This document shows positions 17,628 to 26,767 of a stretch of 64,000 nucleotides of DNA, piece by piece. Position 1 is the stretch's first letter. The number at the start of each line of letters is the position of its first letter. The stretch is taken from contig NZ_FPBA01000015.1 of the NCBI RefSeq assembly GCF_900116515.1, positions 62,001 to 126,000 on the forward strand. Direction: 5' to 3'. The notes below the pieces were generated by a model, which saw only the letters and a list, made by a program, of their open reading frames with translations, did not search any database and had not been told where the DNA came from. Source of the stretch: Geodermatophilus amargosae (GTDB lineage Bacteria; Actinomycetota; Actinomycetes; Mycobacteriales; Geodermatophilaceae). A program made the translations under genes and the position numbers.

Positions 17628-18692
17628 ATGACCGCCGTCCTGCCTGCCCGTCCCAGCGCCGCCGAGCGGCGTGCCGCCCCCAGCCTGGCCGCGGCGGTCC
17701 GTGACCTCGACCGCCGCCGGTCCCGCGCCCGCCAGCGGATGATCGGCGCCTCCGAGCTCGGCGAGTGCCGCCGCCGGGCGGCCTACCGGATCGCCCGGCG
17801 CCGCCCGACGAACACCCACACGGGCCTGCAGGCCTTCATGGGCACCGAGCTGCACCGCGGGGTGCTGCGCGCGCTGCGCCGCCAGTACGGCGGGCTGACC
17901 GAGGTCGGCCTCAGGGGCGAGCAGGTCAAGGGCCGCTGCGACTGGTGGCACGCCCCGGTCGTCGAGGACCTCAAGACGACGTCGCGGTTCGGCTTCGAGC
18001 GGGTCCTCACCCGGGGGGTCCCGGTCCGTCACTGGTTCCAGGTGGCGGTCTACGCCTGGCTGCTGCGCTCCGGGCAGACCGCCGACCGCAGGCTGCCGGC
18101 CGGCACCGGGCAGGACGTCGACGGACTGCGCATCCGCTACCTGTCCCGCGACTCGGGCGAGGACGTGGTCTTCGAGGCCGACCACGACCCGGCACTGACC
18201 GCCGAGGCGCTCCTGTGGCTCACCGACGTCTACGCCGGCGTGGAGGACGAGGGGGTCGACGCCGTCCCCCGTGACGGGTTCGGTCCCGGCGTGGACACGA
18301 TGTGCGACTGGTGCCCCTTCCTCGACCTGTGCTGGGGCCCGCCCGTGGACCCGGAGACGGAGGGCGAGGTCTCCCGCCAGTCCCGTCTGACCGTCACCGA
18401 CGAGGACTACGTCGCCGCCGTCCGCGACTACGACACCGCGCGGGCGGCCGAGAACGAGGCCAGACGCTCCAAGGAGTACGCCCGGGAGCGGCTGCGCGGA
18501 CGGTCCGGGCCGGCCGGCGAGCTGCACTGCGAGTGGTCCGGCGGCGGCCTGCGCACGCAGGTCGACAAGGACGCCGCGGTCGAGCGGCTGGCCGAGCTCG
18601 GCGAGGTCGTGCCCACCCGGAGGACCCGCAGCCCCCGGACGATCCGGGTGACCCGCAACGGTGTCCGGCCGGAACCCGAGGGGGTCCGGTGA
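17628..18692 (+). CDS. PD-(D/E)XK nuclease, Cas4/RecB-like with Fe-S cysteines
   Basis: A 354-residue nuclease. Active-site elements are in order: His76 in GTELHRGVL, Asp105 in GRCDWW, Asp114-Leu-Lys116 in EDLK, and the QxxxY motif Gln138/Tyr142 in WFQVAVYAWLL. Cys47, Cys226, Cys229 and Cys235 (GECRR and CDWCPFLDLC) match the four-cysteine Fe-S arrangement of Cas4 and AddB-type exonucleases. The C-terminal 110 residues are charged and include a Lys/Arg-rich tail. It follows the Sak4-like ATPase by 67 bases, an annealing-ATPase plus exonuclease pairing known from phage recombination systems. No cas genes or CRISPR are nearby, so an adaptation role is unlikely. Confidence 0.82.
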   Translation: MTAVLPARPSAAERRAAPSLAAAVRDLDRRRSRARQRMIGASELGECRRRAAYRIARRRPTNTHTGLQAFMGTELHRGVLRALRRQYGGLTEVGLRGEQVKGRCDWWHAPVVEDLKTTSRFGFERVLTRGVPVRHWFQVAVYAWLLRSGQTADRRLPAGTGQDVDGLRIRYLSRDSGEDVVFEADHDPALTAEALLWLTDVYAGVEDEGVDAVPRDGFGPGVDTMCDWCPFLDLCWGPPVDPETEGEVSRQSRLTVTDEDYVAAVRDYDTARAAENEARRSKEYARERLRGRSGPAGELHCEWSGGGLRTQVDKDAAVERLAELGEVVPTRRTRSPRTIRVTRNGVRPEPEGVR

Positions 18693-18967
18693 GCACCGTC
18701 GCCACGTCCCGGCTGCCGGCCGGGGAGCCGGTCCTGACCACCGACGTCGTCGGCACCGACTTCGGCCTGCCCCTGGTCCGGCCGACCAGGACGAGACAGG
18801 GGAGCCGGGTCCGGGTCGTGCGCTCGCGCTGCCGGGCACACGGCGGGGTCGTCGTCTGGTTCACCGACGGCACGAAGACGCCGCCGATCCACGGGCGCAC
18901 GGCCTGGATCGTCGCCGAGCCGGCTGATCGGACCCCCGGCGCGGCGACGCACGCCTCGCCCGGCTGA
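18689..18967 (+). CDS. 92-aa hypothetical protein coupled to the nuclease
   Basis: GTG 18689 overlaps the stop of the nuclease gene (GTGA), so this ORF is almost certainly translated by coupling. The product is about 92 residues, beta-rich and basic, with a patch GSRVRVVRSRCRAHGGVVVW that may form a small barrel. It has a single Cys and no recognised family. Its position as the third gene of the ATPase-nuclease unit suggests an accessory role in DNA binding or control (inference). Confidence 0.6.
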   Translation: MSTVATSRLPAGEPVLTTDVVGTDFGLPLVRPTRTRQGSRVRVVRSRCRAHGGVVVWFTDGTKTPPIHGRTAWIVAEPADRTPGAATHASPG

Positions 18968-19121
18968 CGGAGAGGGACGCTCACCGAGAGCACCCGACCC
19001 GTCCGCAGGAGTGCGAGGGCACGCCGTCCTCCGGCCGCCGGCGCCGGGAGTCCTGTCGCCGACCGGCCGCCGCTGTCACCGTTCCCGTCCTCACGTCGGA
19101 GACGCGCACGCTGGGGGAGCC

Positions 19122-20539
19122 ATGGAGACCACCGAAGCCGACCGAGGTCCGGGAACCGTGCGCGAGGAGGCCTTCGCCGCCCTGCGCGCCGGCTTCTCCG
19201 GGGAGCTGCTCCGTCCCGGGGACGACGGCTACGACCGGGCCCGCCGGGTGTGGAACGGCAACGTCGACCGCCGGCCGGCGCTGGTGGCCCGGTGCGCGGA
19301 CGTGGCCGACGTGCAACGGGCTCTCGGCCTCGCCGTCGACCAGGGGCTGGTGCTCTCCGTCCGCGGCGGCGGGCACAGCGCTCCGGGCTACGGCACGAAC
19401 GACGGCGGCCTCGTCCTCGACCTGTCGTCGTTCAAGGAGGTCACGGTCGACCCGGTCGCCCGGACGGCCCGGGTCGGCGGCGGCGTCCTGTGGCGGGAGC
19501 TGGACGCCCGGACCCAGGCCGCCGGGCTGGCGACCACCGGGGGCACCGTCTCCAACACCGGGGTCGCCGGCCTCACCCTCGGCGGCGGCGTCGGCTGGCT
19601 CATGGGCAAGCACGGGCTGGCCGTCGACAACCTCCTGTCCGCAGAGGTGGTCACCGCCGACGGCGCGGTGCACCACGTCGACCGGGAACGCGAACCGGAC
19701 CTGTTCTGGGCCCTGCGGGGCGGCTGCGGGAACTTCGGCGTCGTCACCTCCCTCGAGTACCGGCTGCACCCGGTCGGCGAGGTCCTCGGCGGCATGGTCG
19801 TCCACTCCCTCGACCGGGCGGCCGAGGTGCTGCGCTTCTACCGGGACCTCTGCCCGACGCTGCCCGACGAGGCCGAGGCCTACTGCGGGCTGCTCACCGA
19901 CCCCCAGGCCGGCGTGCCCGTCATCGCGCTCCTGCTCGGGTACAACGGCGCCGTGGAGGAGGGCGAGGCGTCCTCCGGCCCGCGCGCGAGTTCGGCCGCC
20001 CGCTGGTCGACCTGGTCGCTCCCATGCCGTACGTGGCCCGTCAGTCGATGCTCGACGAGCCCAACGCCGTCGAGGGCCTGCACCGCTACTGGCGCTCGGC
20101 CTTCACCGAGACGCTCGACGACGACCTGGTCGACGTCGTGGTCGACACGGCCGCCGGGTTCACCTCCCCGCTGAGCGCCGTCCTCTTCTTCTACGTGCAC
20201 GGTGCCGCCACCCGGGTCCCGGTCGAGGAGACGGCGTTCGCGGCCCGCCGACCGCAGTGGGACGTCGACGTGATCGGCCAGTGGACGGACGGTGCGGAGT
20301 CCGCGCGGCACACCGACTGGCTCCGCGCGTCCTGGGCCCGGGCGGAGGAGCACCTGCAGGGCAGCGCCTACGTCAACCACATCGCCACCGACGACGCGCC
20401 GGAGAAGGTGCGGGCGTCGTTCGGACCGAACCTCGACCGGCTGCGCCGGATCAAGGGCCAGTACGACCCGGCCAACCTCTTCCGGCTCAACCCGAACATC
20501 AGCCCGGTGGCGCCGCAGCCCCGCCGACCGGCCGACTGA
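19122..20539 (+). pseudogene. FAD-linked oxidoreductase (BBE family), frameshifted
   Basis: From ATG 19122 the product reads like the intact flavoprotein at 8265 (RRVWNGNVDRRPALVARC, then RGGGHSAPG and GLTLGGGVGW). The frame breaks at 19970/19971, where one G is missing: EGEA should continue VLRPAREFGRPLVDLV but the frame reads SSGPRASS. It continues in the +1 frame through YVARQSMLDEP and ends IKGQYDPANLFRLNPN at 20539. Restoring one base gives a full protein of about 472 residues. Only one lesion is seen and both halves are otherwise well preserved, so it is either a very young pseudogene or a sequencing error. Family role: flavin-dependent oxidation of an unknown substrate. Confidence 0.85.
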
Positions 20540-20596
20540 GTCCACGACGGTGCCGAGGGCCGTTGTCTGCCGGGGCGATCAGCGCGATGGTGGTCC

Positions 20597-22537
20597 ATGG
20601 CGTCGAACCCGTCGTACGAGCAGTCGAAGCAGGTCGCCGAGGCCAGCCGCGAGACCGAGTGGGCCAAGCCGTCGTTCGGCAAGGAGCTCTTCCTCGGCAA
20701 CTTCCGCCTGGACCTGATCCACCCCCAGCCGGAGCTCGATCCGGCCGCGGTCGAGAAGGGCGAGGCGTTCCTCGCGCGCCTGCGCGCCTTCCTCGTGGAC
20801 CACGTCGACCGGCACCGGATCGAGCGCGAGGCGAAGATCCCGGCGGAGGTCATCGAGGGCCTCAAGGGCCTCGGCGCCCTCGGCATGAAGATCCCCGAGG
20901 AGTACGGGGGACTCGGGCTCAGCCAGGTCTACTACAACAGGGCGCTGGCCCTGGCCGGCACGTGGCACGCGTCGCTCTCGACGCTGCTGTCGGCGCACCA
21001 GTCGATCGGCCTGCCCGAGCCGCTGCGCCTGTTCGGCTCCGAGGAGCAGAAGCGCACCTGGCTGCCCCGGCTCGCCACGGACCAGATCTCGGCGTTCCTG
21101 CTCACCGAGCCCGACGTGGGCTCGGACCCGGCGCGCATGAGCACGACCGCGACCCCGACCGAGGACGGCACCGGCTACCGGATCACCGGCACCAAGCTGT
21201 GGGGCACCAACGGCGTGATCGCCGACGTGGTGGTGGTCATGGCCGTCGTCCCCGCGTCCGAGGGCCACCGGGGCGGCATCACCGCCTTCATCTGCCCGTG
21301 CGACCGCGAGGGCGTCACGGTCGAGCACCGCAACCAGTTCATGGGGCTCAGGGGGATCGAGAACTCCGTGACCCGCTTCGACGGCGTCTTCGTCGCCAAC
21401 GCCGACGTCATCGGCGGCGAGGGCAAGGGACTGCGGATCGCGCTCACCACGCTCAACACCGGCCGGCTGTCGCTGCCGGCCATCTGCGTGTCCACGGCCA
21501 AGTACTCGCTGAAGATCGCGCGCGAGTGGTCCGTCGAGCGCACGCAGTGGGGACGGCCCATCGGGGAGCACGACCCGATCGCGCAGAAGCTCGCCTGGCT
21601 GGCCGGCACCGCGTTCGGCCTGGAGGCGGTGCTCGAGGTGTCCAGCCGCCTGGCCGACGACAAGCGCAACGACATCCGCATCGAGGCCGCGCTCGCCAAG
21701 CTCTACGGGTCGGAGCTCGGCTGGACCGCCGTCGACGAGATGGTCCAGGTCCGCGGCGGCCGTGCCTTCGAGACCGCCGAGTCACTCGCCCGGCGCGGCG
21801 AGAAACCGGTACCGGCCGAGCAGATGCTGCGCGACATGCGCATCAACCGGATCTTCGAGGGCTCCACGGAGATCATGCACCTGCTGATCGCCCGGGAGGC
21901 CGTCGACCAGCACCTGAAGGTGGCCGGCGACGTGCTGTTCGGCGACCCTCGCCTGGCCTCCAGGGCGAGGGCCGCGGCGAGGGCCGGTGCGTTCTACGCC
22001 ACGTGGTTCCCGACGCTCACGACGGGCGCCGGCCAGCGCCGCGGCTCCTTCGCGGAGTTCGGCGACCTGGCCGGGCACCTGCGCTACGTCGAGCGCTCCG
22101 CGCGCAAGCTCGCGCGCTCCACCTTCTACGCGATGGGCCGCTACCAGGCCCGCCTCGAGCGCAAGGGCCGGCTGCTCGGACGCATCGTCGACATCGGCGC
22201 CGAGCTCTACGCGATGGCCTGCGCCTGCGTCCACGCGGACACCCTCGCCCGCGAGCACCCCGAGCGCCGGCAGGAGGCCGTCGAACTGGCCGACCTGTTC
22301 TGCGGCCAGGCCCGCCGTCGTGCCGACCGGCTGTTCACGGAGCTGTGGGCGAACGACGACGAGGCGCAGTACGGGGTCGCGCAGCGGGTGCTCGCCGGCC
22401 GCTACGCGTGGTTCGAGCACGACGTGCTGGATCCCGCGGGCGACGGCCCGATGATGCCGCTGCCCGCGGAGCCGGCCGCGGGACCGGTCGAGGACCCGCA
22501 GGCCGAGCCCAGGGTGGAGGCCACGGTCGCGCAGTAG
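20597..22537 (+). CDS. Acyl-CoA dehydrogenase (long form)
   Basis: A 646-residue FAD enzyme that oxidises acyl-CoA to trans-2-enoyl-CoA in beta-oxidation. The normal ACAD core (residues about 45-440) shows TEPDVGSDPARM (substrate/FAD loop), GTKLWGTNG and QVRGGRAFE. The EGSTEIMHLLIAREA segment lies near the end of the core. The extra C-terminal 200 residues resemble the extension of very-long-chain acyl-CoA dehydrogenase/ACAD9-type enzymes, which mediates dimerisation and membrane contact. The catalytic base is presumably the Glu of IFEGSTEI. It appears to be a single-gene unit. Confidence 0.9.
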   Translation: MASNPSYEQSKQVAEASRETEWAKPSFGKELFLGNFRLDLIHPQPELDPAAVEKGEAFLARLRAFLVDHVDRHRIEREAKIPAEVIEGLKGLGALGMKIPEEYGGLGLSQVYYNRALALAGTWHASLSTLLSAHQSIGLPEPLRLFGSEEQKRTWLPRLATDQISAFLLTEPDVGSDPARMSTTATPTEDGTGYRITGTKLWGTNGVIADVVVVMAVVPASEGHRGGITAFICPCDREGVTVEHRNQFMGLRGIENSVTRFDGVFVANADVIGGEGKGLRIALTTLNTGRLSLPAICVSTAKYSLKIAREWSVERTQWGRPIGEHDPIAQKLAWLAGTAFGLEAVLEVSSRLADDKRNDIRIEAALAKLYGSELGWTAVDEMVQVRGGRAFETAESLARRGEKPVPAEQMLRDMRINRIFEGSTEIMHLLIAREAVDQHLKVAGDVLFGDPRLASRARAAARAGAFYATWFPTLTTGAGQRRGSFAEFGDLAGHLRYVERSARKLARSTFYAMGRYQARLERKGRLLGRIVDIGAELYAMACACVHADTLAREHPERRQEAVELADLFCGQARRRADRLFTELWANDDEAQYGVAQRVLAGRYAWFEHDVLDPAGDGPMMPLPAEPAAGPVEDPQAEPRVEATVAQ

Positions 22538-22577
22538 GACGCCGCCCCGACGCACGAGGTCGGCGGCCGCGGGCCCG

Positions 22578-22688
22578 GTGATCGACTCTCGGGACGCCCT
22601 GGCCATCTGGACGGTGAGCTGGGTGCTCGGGCTCGCGGCCTGCGTCCTGCAGCTCGTCCGGGCACGCCGGCGCAGCACGGTTCCCTGA
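22578..22688 (+). CDS. Possible 36-aa single-pass membrane peptide
   Basis: A GTG at 22578 opens a short frame whose product has one hydrophobic helix (TVSWVLGLAACVLQLV) followed by a basic stop-transfer tail RARRRSTVP. This topology is plausible for a real micro-protein. There is no recognised family, and no strong ribosome-binding site. Confidence 0.3.
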   Translation: MIDSRDALAIWTVSWVLGLAACVLQLVRARRRSTVP

Positions 22689-22743
22689 CGCCGCACGCTC
22701 CGCTCGCGTTGTCCCGGCAATCCCAGCGCGGTTGGCTGGCGGG

Positions 22744-23523
22744 ATGCAGACCCGGGTGGGCGAGGTGGTGGTCCACTCCGTGGCGCACGGGACCGGCCGG
22801 CCCGTGCTGGTGCTCCACGGCGCGGGCGTCGACCACCGCGAGGCCGAGGCCTGCTTCGAGCCGGCTCTCGACGGCGTCGCGGGGCTGCGGCGGATCTATC
22901 CCGACCTCCCCGGGATGGGCCGGACGACCGCGCCGGCCACGCTGCGCAGCGCCGACGACGTCCTCGAGACGCTGCTCGGCTTCGCCGACGAGGTCACCGG
23001 CGGGACGGCGCACCTCCTGATCGGTCACTCGGCGGGCGCCTACTACGCGCAGGCGATGGCCGCGCGGCGCCCGGAGCGGGTCGCCGGCCTGGCGCTCGTC
23101 TGCCCGCTGTCACCGGGGACGCGCGACGTCCCGGAGCGCCGCGTCGTCGCCGGGCCGGGCGGGATCGGGAACGACGACTTCCGGACCTACTTCGTGATCC
23201 AGACAACGGAGATGCTCGACCGGTACGAGCGGCACATCGCCCCGGCCACCGCACTCGTCGACCACGCGGCGCTCGAGCGGATCGGGGAGCGGTGGGTGCT
23301 CACCCCCGACGGAGCGCCGGCCTACCCGGGTCCGACGGTCGTCGTGGCGGGGCGGCTGGACTCGACGGTCGGGTACGCCGCCGCCGTCGACCTCCTCGGC
23401 TCCCACCCGCACGCCTCGCTCGCCGTGCTCGACGACGCCGGGCACGCCCTGCCCCACGAACGACCGGGACCCCTGCGTGCCCTCTTCGCCGACTGGCTCG
23501 CGCGCGTCGAGCCGTCGAGCTGA
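22744..23523 (+). CDS. Alpha/beta-hydrolase
   Basis: A 259-residue serine hydrolase with the oxyanion strand VLVLHGAGVDH (about residues 21-31) and nucleophile elbow IGHSAG (Ser near residue 98). A C-terminal acid (VVVAGRLDSTVGY region) and catalytic His in DDAGHALPHERPG complete the triad. Lid residues lie between. The substrate is unknown; candidates are esters, lactones or C-C hydrolase substrates. ATG 22744 was chosen over a TTG four codons upstream. Confidence 0.85.
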   Translation: MQTRVGEVVVHSVAHGTGRPVLVLHGAGVDHREAEACFEPALDGVAGLRRIYPDLPGMGRTTAPATLRSADDVLETLLGFADEVTGGTAHLLIGHSAGAYYAQAMAARRPERVAGLALVCPLSPGTRDVPERRVVAGPGGIGNDDFRTYFVIQTTEMLDRYERHIAPATALVDHAALERIGERWVLTPDGAPAYPGPTVVVAGRLDSTVGYAAAVDLLGSHPHASLAVLDDAGHALPHERPGPLRALFADWLARVEPSS

Positions 23524-23599
23524 TCGGGCTCCGGTCCGGCGAGGTCCCGCGAGGGTGCGGTGAGCCGAGCCGGAGCGCTGCAGGGGGCCGCCGGTGCGG

Positions 23600-24015
23600 T
23601 CAGCAGCGGGCAGGCTCGCCCTCGGGTCCGCCGCGACGGCCACCGCCGGGGTCCGGGTCCAGCCACCGTCGTGCGAGCCATGCGCCGGCGCACATCCCCA
23701 CGAGCAGGGCCGTCACCGCCGTCGGGCCCAGGGCGACGGCGCCGCCGAGCCCGGCGGGGAGGGTGCCGATCACCGTGCCCGCGACCGCGGGACGAGCGAG
23801 TTCGGGGGAGCCGGCCGGGACGTGCTGGTGGAGGACGCGGCAGCCGGCCCAGCCGGCCGGCCCCAGAAAGGTCCCGAGGACGAGCGACGTGACCGGGACG
23901 AACAGGGCCCGGCGGCGGCGAGGACCACGTGGAGCGCCAGGAGTGACCTGCGCACGAGGGCGCGGAGACGGCGGAGGAGGGAGGCTGGCAGGGGAGTGGT
24001 CGTCCCCGTGGCCAT
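23600..24015 (-). pseudogene. Small membrane protein, frameshifted; paralogue of the next gene
   Basis: From ATG 24015 the first 35 residues (MATGTTTPLPASLLRR, then a helix) read in one frame. The natural continuation ALFVPVTSLVLGTFLGPAGW lies in another frame, joined near 23906-23913, where one C appears lost from a C-rich run. After repair the protein is about 138 residues with four hydrophobic segments. Its central part aligns with the neighbouring protein at 24069-24743: both have SL-LG, GC, LH, then a GTLPA block and a hydrophobic helix ending in RWL. The pair are tandem paralogues. Function unknown. Confidence 0.55.
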
Positions 24016-24068
24016 GGCTCAGCCCCGGTGGTCGGAGCCCGGAGCCCGCCGCGGAGCCCGGGGGATCC

Positions 24069-24743
24069 TCATCCCGGAACGTCCTCCGGTCGCCGCACGT
24101 GGTTCTCGGGCGGCTCGTCGGGTCCTTCGGTGAGCCATCGGGCGGTGCCCACGGGGTCGCGTCGCGCGAACTCGTCGACGACGAGCGCGCGGAGCTGGAC
24201 CTCGGCCAGCGCCGTGTCGGAGGCGCGGGACCCGGACCGGACCCGGATGCCGTGCCACTCGTCGAAGAGGACGTCCAGGGGCACCGACTCGAGGACCTGG
24301 CGCAACAGGTCCGGATCGCCCGCGGCACCCGTCCGGGTCGACGGCGCGCCCGTCGGCCGGCCGGCCTCGGCCGCCAGCCACCGTCCGAACCCGGCCGTGG
24401 CCAGCAGCAGGGTCGCGGTGACGATCACGCTCCCGGAGGTGTTCAGCGACGTCGTGCCCGCCAGAGCTGCGGGGAGGGTGCCGCCCGCCGCTGCGGCCAG
24501 CGCGGGGTGCGGCAGGCCTGGCAGTTCCGCGGAGCACCGGCGGTGGAGAGCCGTGCAGCCCAGCGCCGAGGTCGCGGCCCCGAGCGCCCCGAGGGTGAGA
24601 GAGGTCCACGGGTGGAGCAGCCCGCCCAGCGCGACCAACGGGCCGTACACGAGGAGCAGTGCCGCGCGGACGGCCCGGCGCGTGGCGGTGTTGGACGGGC
24701 CACCTCGTCGGGTGTCGTGACGACGGGAGCTGTTCGTGGCCAT
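24069..24743 (-). CDS. Hypothetical membrane protein, tandem paralogue
   Basis: A 224-residue protein. Residues 1-25 are basic and cytoplasmic, followed by about four hydrophobic helices (AALLLVYGPLVALGGLL, SLTLGALGAATSALG, a GTLPAALAG region and VIVTATLLLATAGF). A soluble acidic C-terminal domain of about 90 residues follows (DLLRQVLESVPLDVLFDEWH onwards). The N-terminal half is homologous to the frameshifted gene just downstream on the same strand, which lacks the soluble domain. No family was recognised. ATG 24743 has an AGAGGA ribosome-binding site. Confidence 0.65.
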   Translation of the reverse strand: MATNSSRRHDTRRGGPSNTATRRAVRAALLLVYGPLVALGGLLHPWTSLTLGALGAATSALGCTALHRRCSAELPGLPHPALAAAAGGTLPAALAGTTSLNTSGSVIVTATLLLATAGFGRWLAAEAGRPTGAPSTRTGAAGDPDLLRQVLESVPLDVLFDEWHGIRVRSGSRASDTALAEVQLRALVVDEFARRDPVGTARWLTEGPDEPPENHVRRPEDVPG

Positions 24744-25080
24744 CGCGTCCTCTCGACGTCGGACGGGTGCCGGAGGGGTGGCGGACGACGCCGGGGTCGC
24801 CGCACCCGTCGATCGACATGCCTACCCGGGCAGTGGCGGCCGAGGGGCGTGGTCATCGAGCTGTCACGGGATCGACGTGTACGTGACGGTGGCACGTGAC
24901 GGCAGAGCCGCCGGGCACTCACCTGCCCGGCCGGGCCGACCCCGGTGCGGCACCTCCGCGGCCGTCGGCTCACCGGGTCAACGGGTACGCGGCGGCCCCG
25001 GGGAGCCCGGGTCGACCGAGATCTCGGTGCGCACGGCTGCCTCCTCCTCGCTGCAGGGTGTGTCCGGCGAGGGACCCCGT
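24744..25080. other. Intergenic region, no confident gene
   Basis: These 337 bases lie between two minus-strand genes and should contain the promoter of the 24069 membrane protein. The related strings cgtgtacgtgacggtggcac and cacgtgacggca near 24874-24902 form a short imperfect direct repeat. An 18-codon minus-strand frame starting at a GTG near 25034, with a GAGGAGG site, follows the DUF2254 stop but is too short to call. Confidence 0.3.
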
Positions 25081-26441
25081 TCAGCCGGGGCGGTGAGCGG
25101 GCCACACCCCGGTGAGGGCCGAGTCGAGCGCCTCCTCCCAGGAACGGCGTTCCGGTGCGGTGATGCGGGTGGACTCGGCGGCGAGGTCGACGACGTGCCG
25201 GAGACGGTCGCGCAGAGCGTCGTCCACGACGCCACGGGGTGCGCGCCAGGCGACCTCCCGCAGCAGGGCGGCGATCCGGCGCAGCACGGCCGGTTGCCCG
25301 GACGAGTAGTGGAGGGGCTCCTCCAGGACGAGGTCGACCAGGTCACCGGGGGTCCACTGCGGCACGACCACCCGCACGACCCCCTCGTCGTCGGCGTGGC
25401 AGTCCGGTCCGAGCGGCCGGCGGACGAGGTCGCCGAGCAGGGCCGAGGCGTGGGACAGGGCGTGCACCGCCGTCGTCGGGTCGTTGATGCCGGGCGACAG
25501 GGCACGGACGGTGATGTCGACGACCTTGCGCAGGCTGTAGGCGACGTCGCGAGCGGGAGAGCGTTCGAAGTCCAGGCGCACGGAGCGGCCGAGGGCCTCC
25601 TGCAGCGCCGCCGTGTCGGGGACGCGGACGCCGTCCCGGGCCCAGGCGTGGGCGAGGGGCGTCCCGGTCACCACGGAGTCACCGATCCGGGCGGCCAGGA
25701 GGACCACGACGTCGGCGTCCGCCACAGCCGACACGAGGCGTTCCTCGTCCAGGTCGACGACGAAACCGCTCGACGTGGACTCGATCGGCATCCCGGGTCC
25801 GGAGAGCAGCCGGACGGGCCCCGGGCGTCCGAGGTCGTCGGGCAACTCCCGGTCGAGGGTGGCCCCGGCCTCCTCGTGGACGTCGCGGAGCATCGTCTCG
25901 ACCCGGAGGGCGCGGGCCAGGTGCCCGAGGAACAGCACCACGGCCAGGACGCTGCCGAGCGTCAGCGCGTAGGCCACGGTGATGGACAGGCGCGGGACGA
26001 ACGCGGTCTCGGTCTCGGTGGCGCCCTCGGTGCGCACGGTCCGCAGCACGGTGAGCGCGTAGACGAACGTCGCCGTCAGCTGGGCCAGGGTCAGCTGGAC
26101 GACCCGGTCGGTGGCGAAGGTCTGCAGCAGGCGGGGCGAGTACTGACTGCTGCCCAGCTGGAACGCCACCACGGTGAGCGAGAAGATCAACCCGGTCACG
26201 GAGATGAGCGATCCGGCGATCGCCGCGAGCAGGTCGCGTGCCGCCGAGGGCCCGCCGCCGAAGACGAACGTCAGGGATGCCCTGCGTCGCGGTCCTCGAG
26301 CAGCTCGTCCACCGCCGGCAACCCGATGCCGACGCCGACCGCGACGACGACGGCGAGGACCGGGATGGGCCAGAGGGCGCCGCGCAGCCGCGCGGTGACC
26401 GCACGGACCGCACTGCGTCGCCCGGATCCCCTGGGGTTCAC
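25081..26441 (-). pseudogene. DUF2254 membrane protein, frameshifted near the N terminus
   Basis: The main frame carries the DUF2254 signature: ASLTFVFGGGPSAARDLL, then IAGSLISVTGLIFSLTVVAF and QLGSSQYSPRLLQTFATDRV. The N-terminal segment, starting at GTG 26441 (VNPRGSGRRS) with the first transmembrane helix WPIPVLAVVVAVGVGIGL, is in a different frame and hits a stop just at the junction near 26276-26284. Adding one base joins the two into a protein of about 453 residues, the normal length. Four to five helices precede a soluble C-terminal domain. Function of the family is unknown. One lesion only, so sequencing error is possible. Confidence 0.8.
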
Positions 26442-26767
26442 CGGGGGACCCTCTCCGGGGCCTCGGTCCGCATGGTGCGAGCGTGCCGCAGTGGCCCGGC
26501 CCTTGCCTGAGCACTCGGGCTCCGCCCTGCGGGCCGGCACGGTTCCCCGTCGTCGAGCCACCTGGCCGCGGTCCCGCCCGAGCTCTGGAACGCCGCAGGA
26601 GCGGTCGGCACGCGTGACCGCTGATCAGGTCGCGGCGGGCCGGCTCAGCGGCGACGGGCAGGCGCACACACGCGGCAGTGCCGGCACGGGTCCGCGCGCC
26701 CCACCACCAGGATCTGCGGACCCCGCGCGCCGCCATCGGCCGGACGCCGCGGGGTGCCGGAGGCGCG
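26442..26767. other. Intergenic region upstream of DUF2254 gene
   Basis: About 326 bases between the STAS gene stop and the DUF2254 start, both on the minus strand. It should hold the DUF2254 promoter. No dyad, repeat or supported gene was seen; the open frames crossing it are in shadow composition. Confidence 0.3.

Noticed and set aside
17628-18692. CRISPR-associated Cas4
   Set aside because: The fold and Fe-S cysteines fit Cas4, but no other cas genes or repeat arrays exist in the window; the pairing with an annealing ATPase favours recombination.
16058-18967. Prophage
   Set aside because: The Sak4-like ATPase and nuclease are phage-type, but there are no integrase, capsid, terminase, tail, lysis or attachment-site signals, and base composition matches the neighbours.
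8265-20539. Recombination repeats from the two BBE flavoprotein genes
   Set aside because: They are paralogues at the protein level but too diverged at the DNA level to act as a direct repeat bounding a mobile segment.
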